Positions 11,885 through 22,188 of a DNA stretch of 64,000 bases are shown here, one piece after another. Source of the stretch: Candidatus Hartigia pinicola. GTDB taxonomy: Bacteria > Pseudomonadota > Gammaproteobacteria > Enterobacterales > Enterobacteriaceae. The stretch lies in the NCBI GenBank assembly GCA_020541205.1, contig CP048208.1, positions 682,001 through 746,000 of the forward strand, written 5' to 3'. The first letter of the stretch is position 1. Each line of letters opens with the position of its first letter. Made by a program: the position numbers and the translations under genes. The notes below the pieces were generated by a model. It was not told the DNA's origin. It saw nothing but the letters and a program-made list of their open reading frames with translations, and searched no databases.

Positions 11885-14800
11885 TCAGTAATCAATATTA
11901 GTTGGTTTTGTCATTTTCGATTTTGATCGGTTTGTGGCAACGTGTCCTCCAGCGCCACCTTTACCAACAAACTTCGAGATTTCACGTTTGTAAACTTTAA
12001 TGTCCAATATTGATTCGATATCGTTGTACGCTTGCGCTTTTGTCCTTGGAGAGTACGCATGACAAGTAGTTTTACTCGTAGAATTTGTAGGTTGAATTGT
12101 TTTGATCATGTTTTTAACAGGGACAACTATAGCTGTTTTTATTTTAGGTTTAGCCTTAAAATCAAGATGTTGTGTTTTTTTTATATCTTTAACAGAATGT
12201 TTATAAATAGTTTGTTTAATACTAGTATTAGTTTGTAACATAACTTTAGTTATAGGGAAAGTGTCAATAATGTATTCTGATTGAATATCTTTTTGAACGA
12301 TTATTTCTTGTGTATGCTGTTTTGGTAGTGGGGTAATAATACGTTTTTCTCGCGGTTTAATGCCCTGTGCAATATTGATAGCTTTTTTATTAAATGTTTC
12401 AGAAAGTGTATCTACTTCCATTCCTTGAGTAATAACAATGTCTTCAATAATAACGTTTTTGGTAGTTTTTTCTGTAGGCGTGAATGCAACATACTGTGAT
12501 GCTGTCATATTCATTACTTCAGTATTAGATATTCTAGAATTTTTTTGTTGTTCGAGCATTTCTTCATTAGTAATAATAACAACGGTAGTTTTTTTTGGTT
12601 GAATAATTGGATAATTAATTAATACTTTACCAAAAGCAAGCTCCGGTGAGACGACTGCTAAAAATAAAGATACTGGTGATTTAGTTAAAGATCGAACATT
12701 GCTATAACGACGACGTTGACCACTGACACGCAAATGACGTGGTGAACGGCGAGAGCGACGTGGTGTGATTATCTCTTTCTGATTTTTATCACATGTAGAT
12801 AGATCTTGTAAATTATTAATATTAGGAGTTTTTAGTATATTTTCTTGTGAATTGATTTGAGTTACTTCTGGTAATGTAGTAATAGGTGTCACTAGTTTTT
12901 GAAATCTTTCTCTAAAGATAGCAACAGTGGTATTTTTTTTTATAGCTTCAAGAGAAGCAGTAACACGAACTTTTTGTGCTAATTGACGGTCTTGTCTAAT
13001 CGGACGTGTTTGTAGATTATCTATGTCAGGCTGGGTATGATTTGTATTTTGAGCTGAATACTGCGGGGCTATTTCCTGATGTTTTTGGCGTTTTTCTTCT
13101 TGACGTTGACGATACTCAGAGCGTTGATTACAGTGTTTTTGTTGCTGTGTATTTTGATGAAAATGATCTATTATTTTCTCATCACGCTTATTTTTGTTGT
13201 TATTATTGATTACTTTGTAAGTCTTTGTATCATTAGATTGTATATTATCATTAGCATGGTTTTCATGACTTTCGTGATGATGATCGTAGTCAAAGTTGTT
13301 ATTATTATTGCGACGATCATTACTGCAACGTTTATTATTACTATTATTTTTATGATTCTTTTCGACTATTGCTTCAACAATGTCTTCTTCACTAAATAAT
13401 TTTTTAAAAAAGACTGCGATTTTACCAAATAAATCTAGTTCAGATTGTGTAGTTTGAGAGTTAAGCTTGGCAGTTTTAGTACAAATTTTATTTTCTTTTA
13501 GTTGTGCAGTGTCATTAATAGTTTCTTCGGATTCTTGTAGAGCAGAAGCAGAAAGTGCTGGCTTCTCAGGTGCTTTACGTTCTGATACAGATTCATCAAT
13601 ACCGTTAAGTATTTCACTTTCGTGATATTGCGCTAAGTTATAACTTAGAGTGTTTACTTCTTCACCGTTACGAATACGAATGACATGGAAATGAGGTGTT
13701 TGCATTTGTTCGTTAGGAACAATTACAACACTGACATGATGTTGACGTGTTTCAATTACACTTACAGCTTTACGTTTTTCATTGAGAAGATAAGAAGCGA
13801 TTTGTACAGGTACTATTGCATGTACTTCATGTGTATTTTCCTTTAATGCTTCCTCTTCAATAAGACGAAGAATAGAAAGCGATAAAGATTCATTGTCGCG
13901 AATAGTTCCTGTTCCTGAACAACGAGGGCATACATGATGACTGGATTCACCTAAAGATGGACTTAAACGTTGACGTGACATTTCTAATAAACCGAAACGA
14001 GAGATACGTGCGATTTGAATACGTGCTCGATCTTCGCGAACGGCTTCGCGTAGACGATTTTCTACTTCACGATGATGTTTTAATGGAGTCATGTCAATAA
14101 AGTCAATAACAATCAGACCACCTAGATCACGAAGGCGCAATTGACGTGCAATCTCCTCAGTAGCTTCAAGATTTGTATTAAATGCTGTTTCTTCAATATC
14201 GCCTCCACGAGTCGATCGAGAAGAGTTAATATCAATAGCAGTCAATGCTTCTGTGGTATCAATAACAAGTACACCGCCGGATGGAAGTCGAACTTCACGT
14301 TGAAATGCAGATTCGATTTGTGATTCGATTTGATAATGACTAAATAGAGGTACATCACCAATATAGTGTTTAATTTTACTAGAAAAATCAGCACGACCAA
14401 TAGCTTCGATATGAGTTCTTGCCATCTCAACAATCTTAGGATTATCGACTAGAATTTCACCAATATCTGGACGTAAATAATCACGGAATGCTCGAACAAT
14501 GACGTTGCTTTCTTGGTGTATTAAAAAAGGTACAGAGCGATTTTCTGCGGCTTTTTTGATTGCTTCCCAATGGCGTAGGCGATATAATAAATCTTGTTGT
14601 AAAGATTCAGCAGATTTACCCACTCCAGCTGTGCGGACAATTAGACCCATACCATTAGGAATTTCCAGTGAAGAGAGAGCCTCTTTTAGTTCAGTACGAT
14701 CTTCACCTTCGATGCGACGAGAAATACCCCCTGCTCGCGGATTATTTGGCATTAAAACTAAATAGCTTCCGGCTAAACTAATAAAAGTGGTAAGTGCTGC

Positions 14801-15139
14801 ACCTTTATTACTTCGCTCTTCTTTATCAACTTGAACGATAATGCTCTGACCTTCCTTAAGGATATCTTTAATATTTGGTCGGCCTTGAGAGTGATAATTG
14901 TTTGGGAAGTATTCGCGGGCAATCTCTTTAATAGGCAGGAAACCATGTCTTTCGGCACCATAATCTACAAAAGCAGCTTCAAGACTGGGTTCAATCCGAG
15001 TAATTTTACCTTTGTAGATATTTGCTTTTTTTTGCTCATGACCTGGACTTTCAATATCTAAGTCATAAAGACGTTGCCCATCAACAAGGGCAACACGTAA
15101 CTCTTCTTGTTGAGTTGCGTTTATTAGCATTCTTTTCAT
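11885..15139 (-). CDS. rne: ribonuclease E
   Basis: Essential endoribonuclease and degradosome scaffold (1084 residues, E. coli 1061) that starts mRNA decay and matures rRNA and tRNA at the inner membrane. The catalytic half is highly conserved: S1 domain near residues 36-120, catalytic aspartates in AIDIN (about 303) and DFIDM (about 346), and the zinc-link CPRC (404/407). The C-terminal half is drifting and contains an Asn/His/Lys-rich tract (about 600-650). The known micro-motifs survive: a membrane-binding amphipathic segment ([14 protein letters not shown], about 570), the arginine-rich [18 protein letters not shown] (about 797), the enolase-site-like SPELAFGK (about 833), and the PNPase-binding GKGGAGGH near 1060. 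The start [13 protein letters not shown] matches the family. It is divergent from rluC as in E. coli and is preceded by the rne 5'-UTR element. Confidence 0.98.
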   Translation of the reverse strand: MKRMLINATQQEELRVALVDGQRLYDLDIESPGHEQKKANIYKGKITRIEPSLEAAFVDYGAERHGFLPIKEIAREYFPNNYHSQGRPNIKDILKEGQSIIVQVDKEERSNKGAALTTFISLAGSYLVLMPNNPRAGGISRRIEGEDRTELKEALSSLEIPNGMGLIVRTAGVGKSAESLQQDLLYRLRHWEAIKKAAENRSVPFLIHQESNVIVRAFRDYLRPDIGEILVDNPKIVEMARTHIEAIGRADFSSKIKHYIGDVPLFSHYQIESQIESAFQREVRLPSGGVLVIDTTEALTAIDINSSRSTRGGDIEETAFNTNLEATEEIARQLRLRDLGGLIVIDFIDMTPLKHHREVENRLREAVREDRARIQIARISRFGLLEMSRQRLSPSLGESSHHVCPRCSGTGTIRDNESLSLSILRLIEEEALKENTHEVHAIVPVQIASYLLNEKRKAVSVIETRQHHVSVVIVPNEQMQTPHFHVIRIRNGEEVNTLSYNLAQYHESEILNGIDESVSERKAPEKPALSASALQESEETINDTAQLKENKICTKTAKLNSQTTQSELDLFGKIAVFFKKLFSEEDIVEAIVEKNHKNNSNNKRCSNDRRNNNNNFDYDHHHESHENHANDNIQSNDTKTYKVINNNNKNKRDEKIIDHFHQNTQQQKHCNQRSEYRQRQEEKRQKHQEIAPQYSAQNTNHTQPDIDNLQTRPIRQDRQLAQKVRVTASLEAIKKNTTVAIFRERFQKLVTPITTLPEVTQINSQENILKTPNINNLQDLSTCDKNQKEIITPRRSRRSPRHLRVSGQRRRYSNVRSLTKSPVSLFLAVVSPELAFGKVLINYPIIQPKKTTVVIITNEEMLEQQKNSRISNTEVMNMTASQYVAFTPTEKTTKNVIIEDIVITQGMEVDTLSETFNKKAINIAQGIKPREKRIITPLPKQHTQEIIVQKDIQSEYIIDTFPITKVMLQTNTSIKQTIYKHSVKDIKKTQHLDFKAKPKIKTAIVVPVKNMIKTIQPTNSTSKTTCHAYSPRTKAQAYNDIESILDIKVYKREISKFVGKGGAGGHVATNRSKSKMTKPTNIDY

Positions 15140-15240
15140 ATTGTTACTTACTCATTATTATTTATTTTTTAAATAATAGAGCAACGAAAAAGGGAGCCTA
15201 TTGTAAATCGCTTGCCTACCGGCAGTCGTTTGTATAGAGA
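15140..15240 (-). promoter_or_regulatory. rne 5'-UTR autoregulatory element (rne5/hp2 type)
   Basis: The minus-strand leader just upstream of the rne ATG contains ACTGCCGGTAGGCA, then GATTTACAATAGGCTCC, then CTTTTTCGTTGCTCTATT. From memory this is almost the E. coli rne leader, in which RNase E binds hairpin hp2 and cleaves its own mRNA to hold its level constant. TGCC-GGTA-GGCA forms the small hairpin. Conservation is far higher than in any other non-coding stretch of the window, so feedback control of RNase E is probably still active. Confidence 0.8.
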
Positions 15241-15792
15241 CGCTTCATATTCGGTGAACCTAATTTTAGATTTAAAATGCAGTGTTCTTAATCAGGAAGC
15301 CGTTATAATGTAATAAACGGAAACTCCTAACCCAAAAATTTAATATCCGTTGCTCGCTAATTATTTGATTTAATTAAATATATTACGTATTTTCATAATT
15401 TTCAATTGAATAATAAATTTATTATACTTTTTATATTTGACTTTGTATGGAATTTATTATATTTAAGATACTAAAATCATATAGTTATTTATATTCAACG
15501 GTGTGTCTTGTATTAAAAAGAATTTTTATTGTGAAATATGTAACTTAAATGCTTTTAGGTATGTATGAATACTAAGCATTAACTTATCAAACATAAAGGT
15601 ATGCCTTGTTATTTTACTGATGACAATATTATAGCAATGTTGATACGTTAGTTATATTAAAATTTTATTTAGATTTATCACTAATAAGCTATTGTTTAAT
15701 TAAATTAAAAAAGATAAAAATTTTTGGAATCGGTATGATATTCCTTGCAAAAATACTCATAATTTAATTAAAGAGAGTTAGTATATTCCCGA
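15241..15792. other. rne-rluC divergent spacer
   Basis: About 550 bases between the two divergent genes. The rne-proximal part (to about 15330) probably belongs to the long rne leader and its promoter; on the minus strand TTACATTATAACGG near 15303-15316 is a possible -10 region. The remainder is A+T-rich with nothing recognisable. Confidence 0.4.
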
Positions 15793-16752
15793 ATGAAAAG
15801 AAAAAATCAAATTCAGTTTATTGATATTAATGATGACAACTCTAGACAACGTATAGACAACTTCTTACTGGCAAAATTAAAAGGTGTTCCTAATAGCAGG
15901 ATTTACCGAAGTATCCGAAAAGGTGAAGTAAGAATAAATAAAAGGCGTATATCGCCAGAATATAAGCTTGTAGTAGGTGATCGGGTGCGTATACCACCTA
16001 TAACAGTAGCAACACGTGAACCTATACATATTTCGCCTAAATTAAATAAGGTGTCAGTGCTTAATGCCTGCATCTTGTATGAAGACGATTCAATATTGGT
16101 CATTAATAAACCATCAGGAATGGCTGTACATGGAGGAAGTGGCTTGAGTTTTGGTGTTATTGAAGGATTACGCTCCTTACGACCAGAAGCGAGTTTCTTA
16201 GAATTGGTTCATCGCTTAGATAGAGATACTTCTGGCATTTTATTAGTTGCTAAAAAACGCGTTGTACTTAGAAGATTACATGAACAATGGCGTCTTAAGA
16301 AAATAAAAAAGGATTATATAGCGCTTGTTCGTGGCGATTGGCCATCATATATTAAAGTTGTTCAAGCACCACTTCTGAAAAACATTCCACAAAGTGGTAA
16401 ACGATATGTTTGTGTGAATCCAGAAGGTAAAATATCCGAAACGCGTTTTCAAATAGAAGAGAGATTTAATAGCGCAACATTGGTTAAAGCTAGTCCTGTA
16501 ACAGGGCGGCTCCATCAAATTCGTGTTCATACGCTTCATATAGGTCATCCAATTGCTTTTGATAATCGTTATGGTGATCAACAATTTGATAGTCAATTAG
16601 TACGCACTGGTTTAAACAGACTATTCTTGCACGCAAGTGTCTTAAAATTTATTCATCCTAAAACAGGGGCTCAGATTAGACTAGAAGCGCCGTTATCTCA
16701 TAGACTTGTGCAATGTTTAAAATATTTACGTATATATAAAATTCAACAATAA
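15793..16752 (+). CDS. rluC: 23S rRNA pseudouridine(955/2504/2580) synthase
   Basis: Isomerises three uridines in 23S rRNA to pseudouridine during large-subunit assembly. The 319 residues equal the E. coli length. An N-terminal S4 RNA-binding domain (about 18-80, with RKGEVRINKRRI) is followed by the RluA-type catalytic domain, with HRLDRDTSG holding the catalytic aspartate near residue 144 and the conserved GRLHQIRVH further on. The ATG at 15793 keeps the family's N-terminus; a GAGAG lies 15-20 bases upstream, an unusually loose ribosome-binding site. Divergent from rne, the ancestral order. Downstream come decayed yceF and yceD and then rpmF, as in E. coli. Intact. Confidence 0.96.
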   Translation: MKRKNQIQFIDINDDNSRQRIDNFLLAKLKGVPNSRIYRSIRKGEVRINKRRISPEYKLVVGDRVRIPPITVATREPIHISPKLNKVSVLNACILYEDDSILVINKPSGMAVHGGSGLSFGVIEGLRSLRPEASFLELVHRLDRDTSGILLVAKKRVVLRRLHEQWRLKKIKKDYIALVRGDWPSYIKVVQAPLLKNIPQSGKRYVCVNPEGKISETRFQIEERFNSATLVKASPVTGRLHQIRVHTLHIGHPIAFDNRYGDQQFDSQLVRTGLNRLFLHASVLKFIHPKTGAQIRLEAPLSHRLVQCLKYLRIYKIQQ

Positions 16753-16989
16753 TATATTTTGTTATTTAATTGTATTACATATTTCACATTTTATTCTATA
16801 AGAAATTCAAATATTATAAGTTAGTATCTTTCTTCATTATTTTTCATTAATTGTATGCCTGTTATCTAATTTAGAATAAATTTACTTAATGTGATAGAAT
16901 AATACGATACTAGATTAGTATTTCTACTTAAGTAAGGTAAAATAACATAATGAGCGTATTTTGAGTTGCAGATTTTAAGTATGTTAAGT

Positions 16990-17575
16990 AACAAGATATA
17001 TAAACATATTCTGATGAAGATGTAGAAGATATTGATTAAGTTTTTTAATGAATAATGAAAATATATTTCCATATCTCTTGATTGTGTAATTAGCGATTAA
17101 TAGACTATAAATCGTTTATTATATTATATTAGTGTTTTTTAGTGTCGATAGATTAATCGGTACAATTTATATAGTATAATATAAAATAATTTTATAGATA
17201 GACGAGACTTGTAATTACTTGAAAGCATTTTTTAAAAGTTAGAAATTGAGATATGATATCATTATTTTTAACGATAAATTTATTGAAGTTAATTATTAAA
17301 TGTTGATTTTAGAATTCTCTTATAGAATTAGTTTTACAAGTTCTACACGTTTAAGTAAATTTTATGAGATTTATTTTGTATATTGTTCTTATTGATATCT
17401 AAGGTAATTAGTAAAATCTATTTAGTGTTTAAATAGTTTTTAGATATTTGAAGACAGATATTCAAATAATTAATTTTATATTTTTCTCTATATGATAGAA
17501 AATATATTAATTCATTTTACATTATCTGTTGCTTAATCGGTTATTACTAGTGGCAAGGTAAGTGTACTTCGTATT
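16990..17575 (-). pseudogene. yceF: yceF (Maf-like nucleotide pyrophosphatase) remnant
   Basis: E. coli has yceF on the minus strand between rluC and yceD. Here the minus strand near 17532-17564 reads TYLATSNNRLSNR then a stop, which parallels the YceF start LILASTSPWRRAL. Downstream, the sequence is full of stops and the alignment fades. The space available (about 900 bases between rluC and yceD) matches yceF plus its spacers. The intact enzyme hydrolyses m7GTP. The call is mostly synteny plus one short match. Confidence 0.4.
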
Positions 17576-17653
17576 TATATGTGATTATCATGCATTGCAT
17601 AGTAAATGATGCAAATTTATATATAAAATAAATATTAATCCTGAATGAGTGTG

Positions 17654-18130
17654 ATGGCTAAAGTGAGATTGAAACATACACTGACTTATGATTAAGCGTT
17701 ACAATGCTTCGTAGATAATATATATTACTGAATGAGTAGTTAGTGCAGATTACAATAGTGTACACAAAATAGTATTTAAAGTAATAGTCAGTATTTGATG
17801 ATAATAACAAATGTGTGTTCATTTAGATGTCACGTTATCGTATCAACATTTCAAAAAAAATTTTCAGTCCTAGGGTTAAATGTTATATAATTTTATTTTT
17901 GTCAAGCAGTGAAAATCTCAAGCGTAATTACAATGCTATAAATTAGTTATCATTGATAAATTTAGTGAAATAAATTTGTTCAAAGTAATCCAAGAGAAAG
18001 TAATTATTTTTTTAATTAGTGATACTAACTCATGATTTTAAAAATTATAAAATATCTAGAGAAAACATATTTTATTAATTTATGCGCGCAAATGAAAAAT
18101 GAAATTTATTTACTATATTATCTAGTTTAA
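17654..18130 (+). pseudogene. yceD: yceD (DUF177, 23S rRNA accumulation protein) remnant
   Basis: ATG at 17654 starts MAKVRLKHTLTYD, a stop, then ALQCFVDNIYY, colinear with the YceD N-terminus MQKVKLPLT..AAQKRLDY. A second block near 17936-18030 reads QCYKLVIIDKFSEINLF and then KVIQEKVIIFL, colinear with EAYEPIDVNEFGEIDLL and AMIEDEIILAL. A third near 18085-18130 ([13 protein letters not shown]) resembles the C-terminal AQKPNPFAVLASL. Stops and frame changes separate the blocks. It ends 26 bases before rpmF, the ancestral yceD-rpmF pair. YceD is thought to be needed for proper 23S rRNA levels. Confidence 0.75.
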
Positions 18131-18156
18131 ATATTAGCACTTCAGGAGTCAGAATA

Positions 18157-18333
18157 ATGGCTGTACAAAAAAATAAACCAACTCGCTCAAAACGAGGTAT
18201 GCGTCGTTCACATGATGCACTAACTGCTACTTTAGTGTCTTTAGATAAAACTTCAGGTAAAACTCATTTGCGTCACCATATAACTGAAGATGGTTATTAC
18301 CGTGGTTATAAGGTGATTAACAAGAAAGTTTAA
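18157..18333 (+). CDS. rpmF: 50S ribosomal protein L32
   Basis: A 58-residue ribosomal protein, too short for many gene finders. It begins [20 protein letters not shown], the invariant enterobacterial L32 start, and continues with [19 protein letters not shown]. It carries one residue more than E. coli (57) and ends in INKKV instead of IAK. The SD CAGGAG at 18143-18148 is well placed before the ATG. In E. coli rpmF is cotranscribed with yceD upstream and the plsX-fab genes downstream; here both flanking partners are decayed, so L32 sits isolated at the head of the fab cluster and must rely on a promoter in the yceD remnant or further upstream. Confidence 0.96.
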   Translation: MAVQKNKPTRSKRGMRRSHDALTATLVSLDKTSGKTHLRHHITEDGYYRGYKVINKKV

Positions 18334-18429
18334 TTTATCAGTTAATGCCTTAGTAAGGTCTTTCTATTTTTTAGATAGTACAATCTGTGCTATTGTTTTT
18401 GAGTAAGAAAGCGGAGTTACATTATAGAT

Positions 18430-19385
18430 TTTCGCATATAATTTATCATTCACATTACTGTTGGTTAGTCAACTTAATGTCATGTAATTTTTTTATACTA
18501 CAACATAAAAGTTAATTTCATGTCTAAATTTTTCTCTGAAACGTAATCGTTGACGATATAAAGTTGTTCATTGCAATTAACTAAAGTAAATAATGTAGTA
18601 ATATAATAACTTTAAGGCTGAGTAAAGTTTTGAATTAGGATCGGAGAACTATCAAATCGTAAGTAATATGTGAACATTATTTAATAAGAGAAATTTATAT
18701 TCAAAATTTATTGAAGGTATTGTATATTGAATTAATAATAACTCTAATTAATTAATTAATTAATTAATTAATTAATTAATAATATTTTCAAACATTTATA
18801 TTAAATATAAATGTTTTTAATTATGTGATTATTTTAGTTAGATTCACTACCATGGGGTTTGATAATCGCTAAAGTGGTAGCTAACATTTAATCAATGAAA
18901 ATCGTTTTTTAAATATTGACACAAAAGAAAGTGAAGGATTTGATAAAATTAGTGTATTTACCGTAGCACTGAAATAAATTGTGATAATAAATAATATCGG
19001 TTATATTATAGGCAATAATTGTATAATAGATAAAAAAATGTATTTCTGTGATAAATTTTACATCAATATTATATTGAAAAGTATAGAAGAAGCAATTGTT
19101 GTGATTTTTTTATTATTAAAATGAATAAAAGAATAAAAGAATAAACTAAAGTAAGTTTTTAAATAGCTAAAAATATAAAAAAGTTTAATAAAATGTTGTA
19201 GGGAGTTAAACATCGAACAATATAATGATGTATTTTATTAGGACTAAGGTTTTTTACTAAGAATGATTGTATAAAAATGCATGTGGGGATCTAAATCTGC
19301 TATTGATTATGCGCTATAAGTAGTAAAAACAAGTTCTTAATAAAATCACAGTTCGCTTGAATATTGTATTACTCGGGAGTGATCA
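18430..19385 (+). pseudogene. plsX: plsX (phosphate acyltransferase) remnant
   Basis: The 1,059 bases between rpmF and fabH equal the length of plsX, which occupies this slot in E. coli. Near 19240-19290 the frame reads GLRFFTKNDCIKMHVG, resembling GLRGTVIKSHGA with a short insertion. After a frameshift SAIDYAL-stop-VVKT (19300-19330) parallels the family's AIEQAVQAV, and SSLEYCI parallels AARLESV. A weaker match to the ADFEQRSRLQI region lies near 18530. Numerous stops and a TAAT microsatellite (18745-18780) interrupt it. PlsX makes acyl-phosphate from acyl-ACP for phospholipid synthesis; its loss would leave the PlsB route. Confidence 0.6.
18745..18780. repeat. (TAAT)9 microsatellite
   Basis: Nine uninterrupted copies of TAAT inside the decayed plsX. 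The tract is self-complementary and slippage-prone. It is the longest perfect short tandem repeat I noticed in the window. Confidence 0.95.
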
Positions 19386-19392
19386 ATAACCT

Positions 19393-20343
19393 ATGTATAG
19401 TAAAATATTAGGCACAGGCAGTTATTTGCCAGCACAAATCAGAACTAATGCTGATTTGGAAAAAATGGTTGATACTTCTGACGAATGGATTGTGATTCGC
19501 ACTGGCATTCATGAAAGAAGAATTGCAAGTGAAGATGAGTGTGTAGTAACGATGGGGTTTTATGCTGCACAAAAAGCATTAGAAATGGCGAAAATTGATA
19601 GCAGTGAGATTGAATTAATCGTTGTTGCGACAACATCCTCAACCCACGCATTTCCAAGTGCTGCCTGTCAAATCCAACAAAAGTTAGGTATTAATGATTG
19701 TGCTGCATTTGATGTTGCAGCTGCTTGTGCTGGTTTTACTTATGCTATTAGCATTGTCGATCAATTTGTAAAAACGGGTATGGCAAAAAGAGCATTAGTA
19801 ATTGGTGCTGATGCATTATCGAAAACTTTAGATCCTAACGACCGAGGAACAATTATTCTTTTTGGTGATGCTGCAGGGGCAATGGTAATTGGTACTTCTG
19901 AAGAGCCAGGGATTTTATCAACGCATCTTCATTCTGATGGTCGATATGGTGAGTTATTAGTGCTGAAAAATCGTGATCGTAACTCAAAAGATCAGGCCTG
20001 TTTAACAATGACTGGAAATGCAGTGTTTAAAATTGCGGTACGTGAGCTTGCGCATATTGTTGATGAAACACTCGAAAATAGTGGTATTGCGAAAGAAGAT
20101 CTGGATTGGTTAGTTCCGCATCAAGCGAACTTTAGAATTATTGCAGCAACTGCCAAGAAGCTTGATATGACCATGGAAAAAGTGGTTGTCACTCTAGATC
20201 GCCATGGAAATACTTCTGCAGCTTCTGTTCCGACAGCATTCGATGAAGCGGTACTTGATGGACGTATTCAACGTGGACAATTAGTACTCTTAGAGGCTTT
20301 TGGCGGTGGGTTTACTTGGGGTTCTGCACTTGTTCGTTTTTAA
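19393..20343 (+). CDS. fabH: beta-ketoacyl-ACP synthase III
   Basis: Starts fatty acid synthesis by condensing acetyl-CoA with malonyl-ACP. The 316 residues match E. coli (317). The catalytic triad is visible: cysteine in [13 protein letters not shown] (about 112), histidine in LVPHQAN (about 244) and asparagine in [10 protein letters not shown] (about 274). The C-terminal [13 protein letters not shown] is perfect. The start [13 protein letters not shown] fits the family; GGGAG lies 13 bases upstream, a slightly long spacing. It is the first intact gene of the fabH-fabD-fabG-acpP-fabF cluster, 18 bases from fabD. The plsX partner upstream has decayed. Intact. Confidence 0.98.
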   Translation: MYSKILGTGSYLPAQIRTNADLEKMVDTSDEWIVIRTGIHERRIASEDECVVTMGFYAAQKALEMAKIDSSEIELIVVATTSSTHAFPSAACQIQQKLGINDCAAFDVAAACAGFTYAISIVDQFVKTGMAKRALVIGADALSKTLDPNDRGTIILFGDAAGAMVIGTSEEPGILSTHLHSDGRYGELLVLKNRDRNSKDQACLTMTGNAVFKIAVRELAHIVDETLENSGIAKEDLDWLVPHQANFRIIAATAKKLDMTMEKVVVTLDRHGNTSAASVPTAFDEAVLDGRIQRGQLVLLEAFGGGFTWGSALVRF

Positions 20344-20360
20344 TGTACTAAAAAATAGAT

Positions 20361-21311
20361 ATGAAGCAATTTGCTATGGTATTTCCCGGTCAGGGGTCTC
20401 AGTCTCTTGGAATGTTATCTACATTAGCTATCAAGTATTCGTTGGTAGAAAAAACTTTTTGTGAGGCATCTGAAGTATTAGGTTATGACCTCTGGGCGTT
20501 AGTTCAGAGTGGACCAGCAGAAGAATTAATAAAGACCTGGCAAACTCAGCCGGCAGTGTTGGCGGCATCAGTGGCTATTTTTCATGTTTGGAACCAAAAA
20601 AATGGTGCAACACCAAGATTGATGTCTGGGCATAGTCTTGGTGAATACTCTGCATTAGTGTGTGCAGGTGTTATCGATTTTAAAGCCGCTATTAAATTAG
20701 TAGAATTGCGTGGTAAATTAATGCAAGAAGCTATTCCGGACGGAACTGGCGCTATGTATGTGATTATTGGTTTAGATAATAAATCTGTTGAACAAGCATG
20801 TAATGAAGCTTCGCAAGGGGAAGTTGTTTCTTCTGGAAACTTTAATGCTCCAGAACAAATAGTGATTACAGGTGAAAAAACTGCCGTTGAACGAGCTGGT
20901 ATTATTTGTAAAAACGCTGGAGCGAAACGTGTATTGCCATTATCCGTTAATATAGCATCACATTGCGCATTAATGAAACCTGCTGCAGAAAAATTAGCAA
21001 TTATTTTAAAAGCAATTACTTTTAATAAGCCAAATTTCCCAGTAATTAACAATGTAGATGTGCAGATCGAAGAAGCTGCTGAAAATATTCGTGATGCTTT
21101 AGTCCGTCAATTATATAATCCTGTTCGTTGGACTGAAATAATAAAATTGATAGCATCTCAAGGTATAGAATATATTGTTGAAATTGGTCCAGGTACAGTA
21201 TTAACTGGTCTAAGTAGGCGCATTGTTAAGAATTTAACTGCAGTTTCAACTAACAATCCTTTAGCATTATGTGCTGCATTAAAAAAACCTGAGGATAATA
21301 ATGAGCTTTGA
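20361..21311 (+). CDS. fabD: malonyl-CoA:ACP transacylase
   Basis: Transfers malonate from CoA to acyl carrier protein, supplying the two-carbon donor of fatty acid elongation. The active-site serine lies in GHSLGEY (about residue 92) and the partner histidine in SHCALM (about 201); MVFPGQGSQS at the start and IEYIVEIGPGTVLTGL near the end are typical. The protein has 316 residues against 309 in E. coli: the extra C-terminal tail (KKPEDNNEL) runs past the ancestral stop and overlaps the start of fabG by 11 bases, suggesting loss of the original stop codon and translational coupling. Spacing to fabH is 17 bases. Confidence 0.97.
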   Translation: MKQFAMVFPGQGSQSLGMLSTLAIKYSLVEKTFCEASEVLGYDLWALVQSGPAEELIKTWQTQPAVLAASVAIFHVWNQKNGATPRLMSGHSLGEYSALVCAGVIDFKAAIKLVELRGKLMQEAIPDGTGAMYVIIGLDNKSVEQACNEASQGEVVSSGNFNAPEQIVITGEKTAVERAGIICKNAGAKRVLPLSVNIASHCALMKPAAEKLAIILKAITFNKPNFPVINNVDVQIEEAAENIRDALVRQLYNPVRWTEIIKLIASQGIEYIVEIGPGTVLTGLSRRIVKNLTAVSTNNPLALCAALKKPEDNNEL

Positions 21312-22035
21312 AGGAAAAATTGCACTTGTAACTGGCGCAAGTCGCGGAATTGGTAAAGCAATTGCTTTAACATTTGCTGAGCGCGGTGCTATTGTTATTG
21401 GGACAGCAACACGTGCAATAGGTGCAGAAATAATTTCTTCTTATTTAGATCGAAAAGTCAAAGGTTTTGAGCTAAATGTAAGAAATTCGGAATTAGTTGA
21501 TGAAACTATAAATAATATTCATCAACAGTTTGGCAGTATTGATATACTGGTTAACAACGTAGGTATTGCTCGTGATAATTTTTTAATGCGTATGAAAGAG
21601 GATGAGTGGCAAGAAATTATTGACACTAACCTTTCATCAGTTTACCGTTTATCTAAATCAGTATTGCGAGCTATGGTAAAAAAACGTTGTGGACGTATTA
21701 TTTCTATTGCATCTGTTGTAGGTGTTATGGGTAATGCTGGTCAAACGAACTATGCAGCAGCGAAAGCGGGGCTAATTGGTTTTAGTAAATCGCTAGCACG
21801 TGAAGTTGCTTCCCGAGGCATTACCGTTAATGTTGTTGCACCAGGTTTTATTGAAACGGATATGACTAAAGCATTGACAGATGAACAACGTGCAGGCATT
21901 TTATCCCAAGTGCCTGCTGATAGATTTGGTAATGCACAAGAAATTGCCAGTGCTGTAGCTTTTTTAGCTTCTAGTGAAGCTGGTTATATTACAGGCGAAA
22001 CATTACATATCAATGGTGGTATGTACATGATCTAA
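21301..22035 (+). CDS. fabG: 3-oxoacyl-ACP reductase
   Basis: NADPH-dependent short-chain dehydrogenase that reduces 3-oxoacyl-ACP in each elongation round. The 244 residues equal E. coli. The Rossmann nucleotide-binding motif TGASRGIG lies at about 10-17, the NNVGI structural motif near 86, and the Ser-Tyr-Lys catalytic residues near 138, 151 and 155 (YAAAK). The C-terminal ITGETLHINGGMYMI is intact. Its ATG lies inside the last codons of fabD. The SD-like GAGGATAA just upstream is within fabD coding sequence. Confidence 0.98.
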   Translation: MSFEGKIALVTGASRGIGKAIALTFAERGAIVIGTATRAIGAEIISSYLDRKVKGFELNVRNSELVDETINNIHQQFGSIDILVNNVGIARDNFLMRMKEDEWQEIIDTNLSSVYRLSKSVLRAMVKKRCGRIISIASVVGVMGNAGQTNYAAAKAGLIGFSKSLAREVASRGITVNVVAPGFIETDMTKALTDEQRAGILSQVPADRFGNAQEIASAVAFLASSEAGYITGETLHINGGMYMI

Positions 22036-22188
22036 ATAAATGATGGAATTATTTACATTATTAGCGTTAATTAATTTAAATTAATGCAAAGTTATAGTTT
22101 GAAAATTTGGAATGAGGTTGTATTTTCCTGTTTTTTATAAACTACAAAAACCATCGCGAAAGCGAGTTTTGATAGGAATTTTAATAGT

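Noticed and set aside
16866-17072. 68-residue minus-strand frame between rluC and yceD
   Set aside because: It lies in the yceF slot but does not resemble YceF; composition suggests chance.
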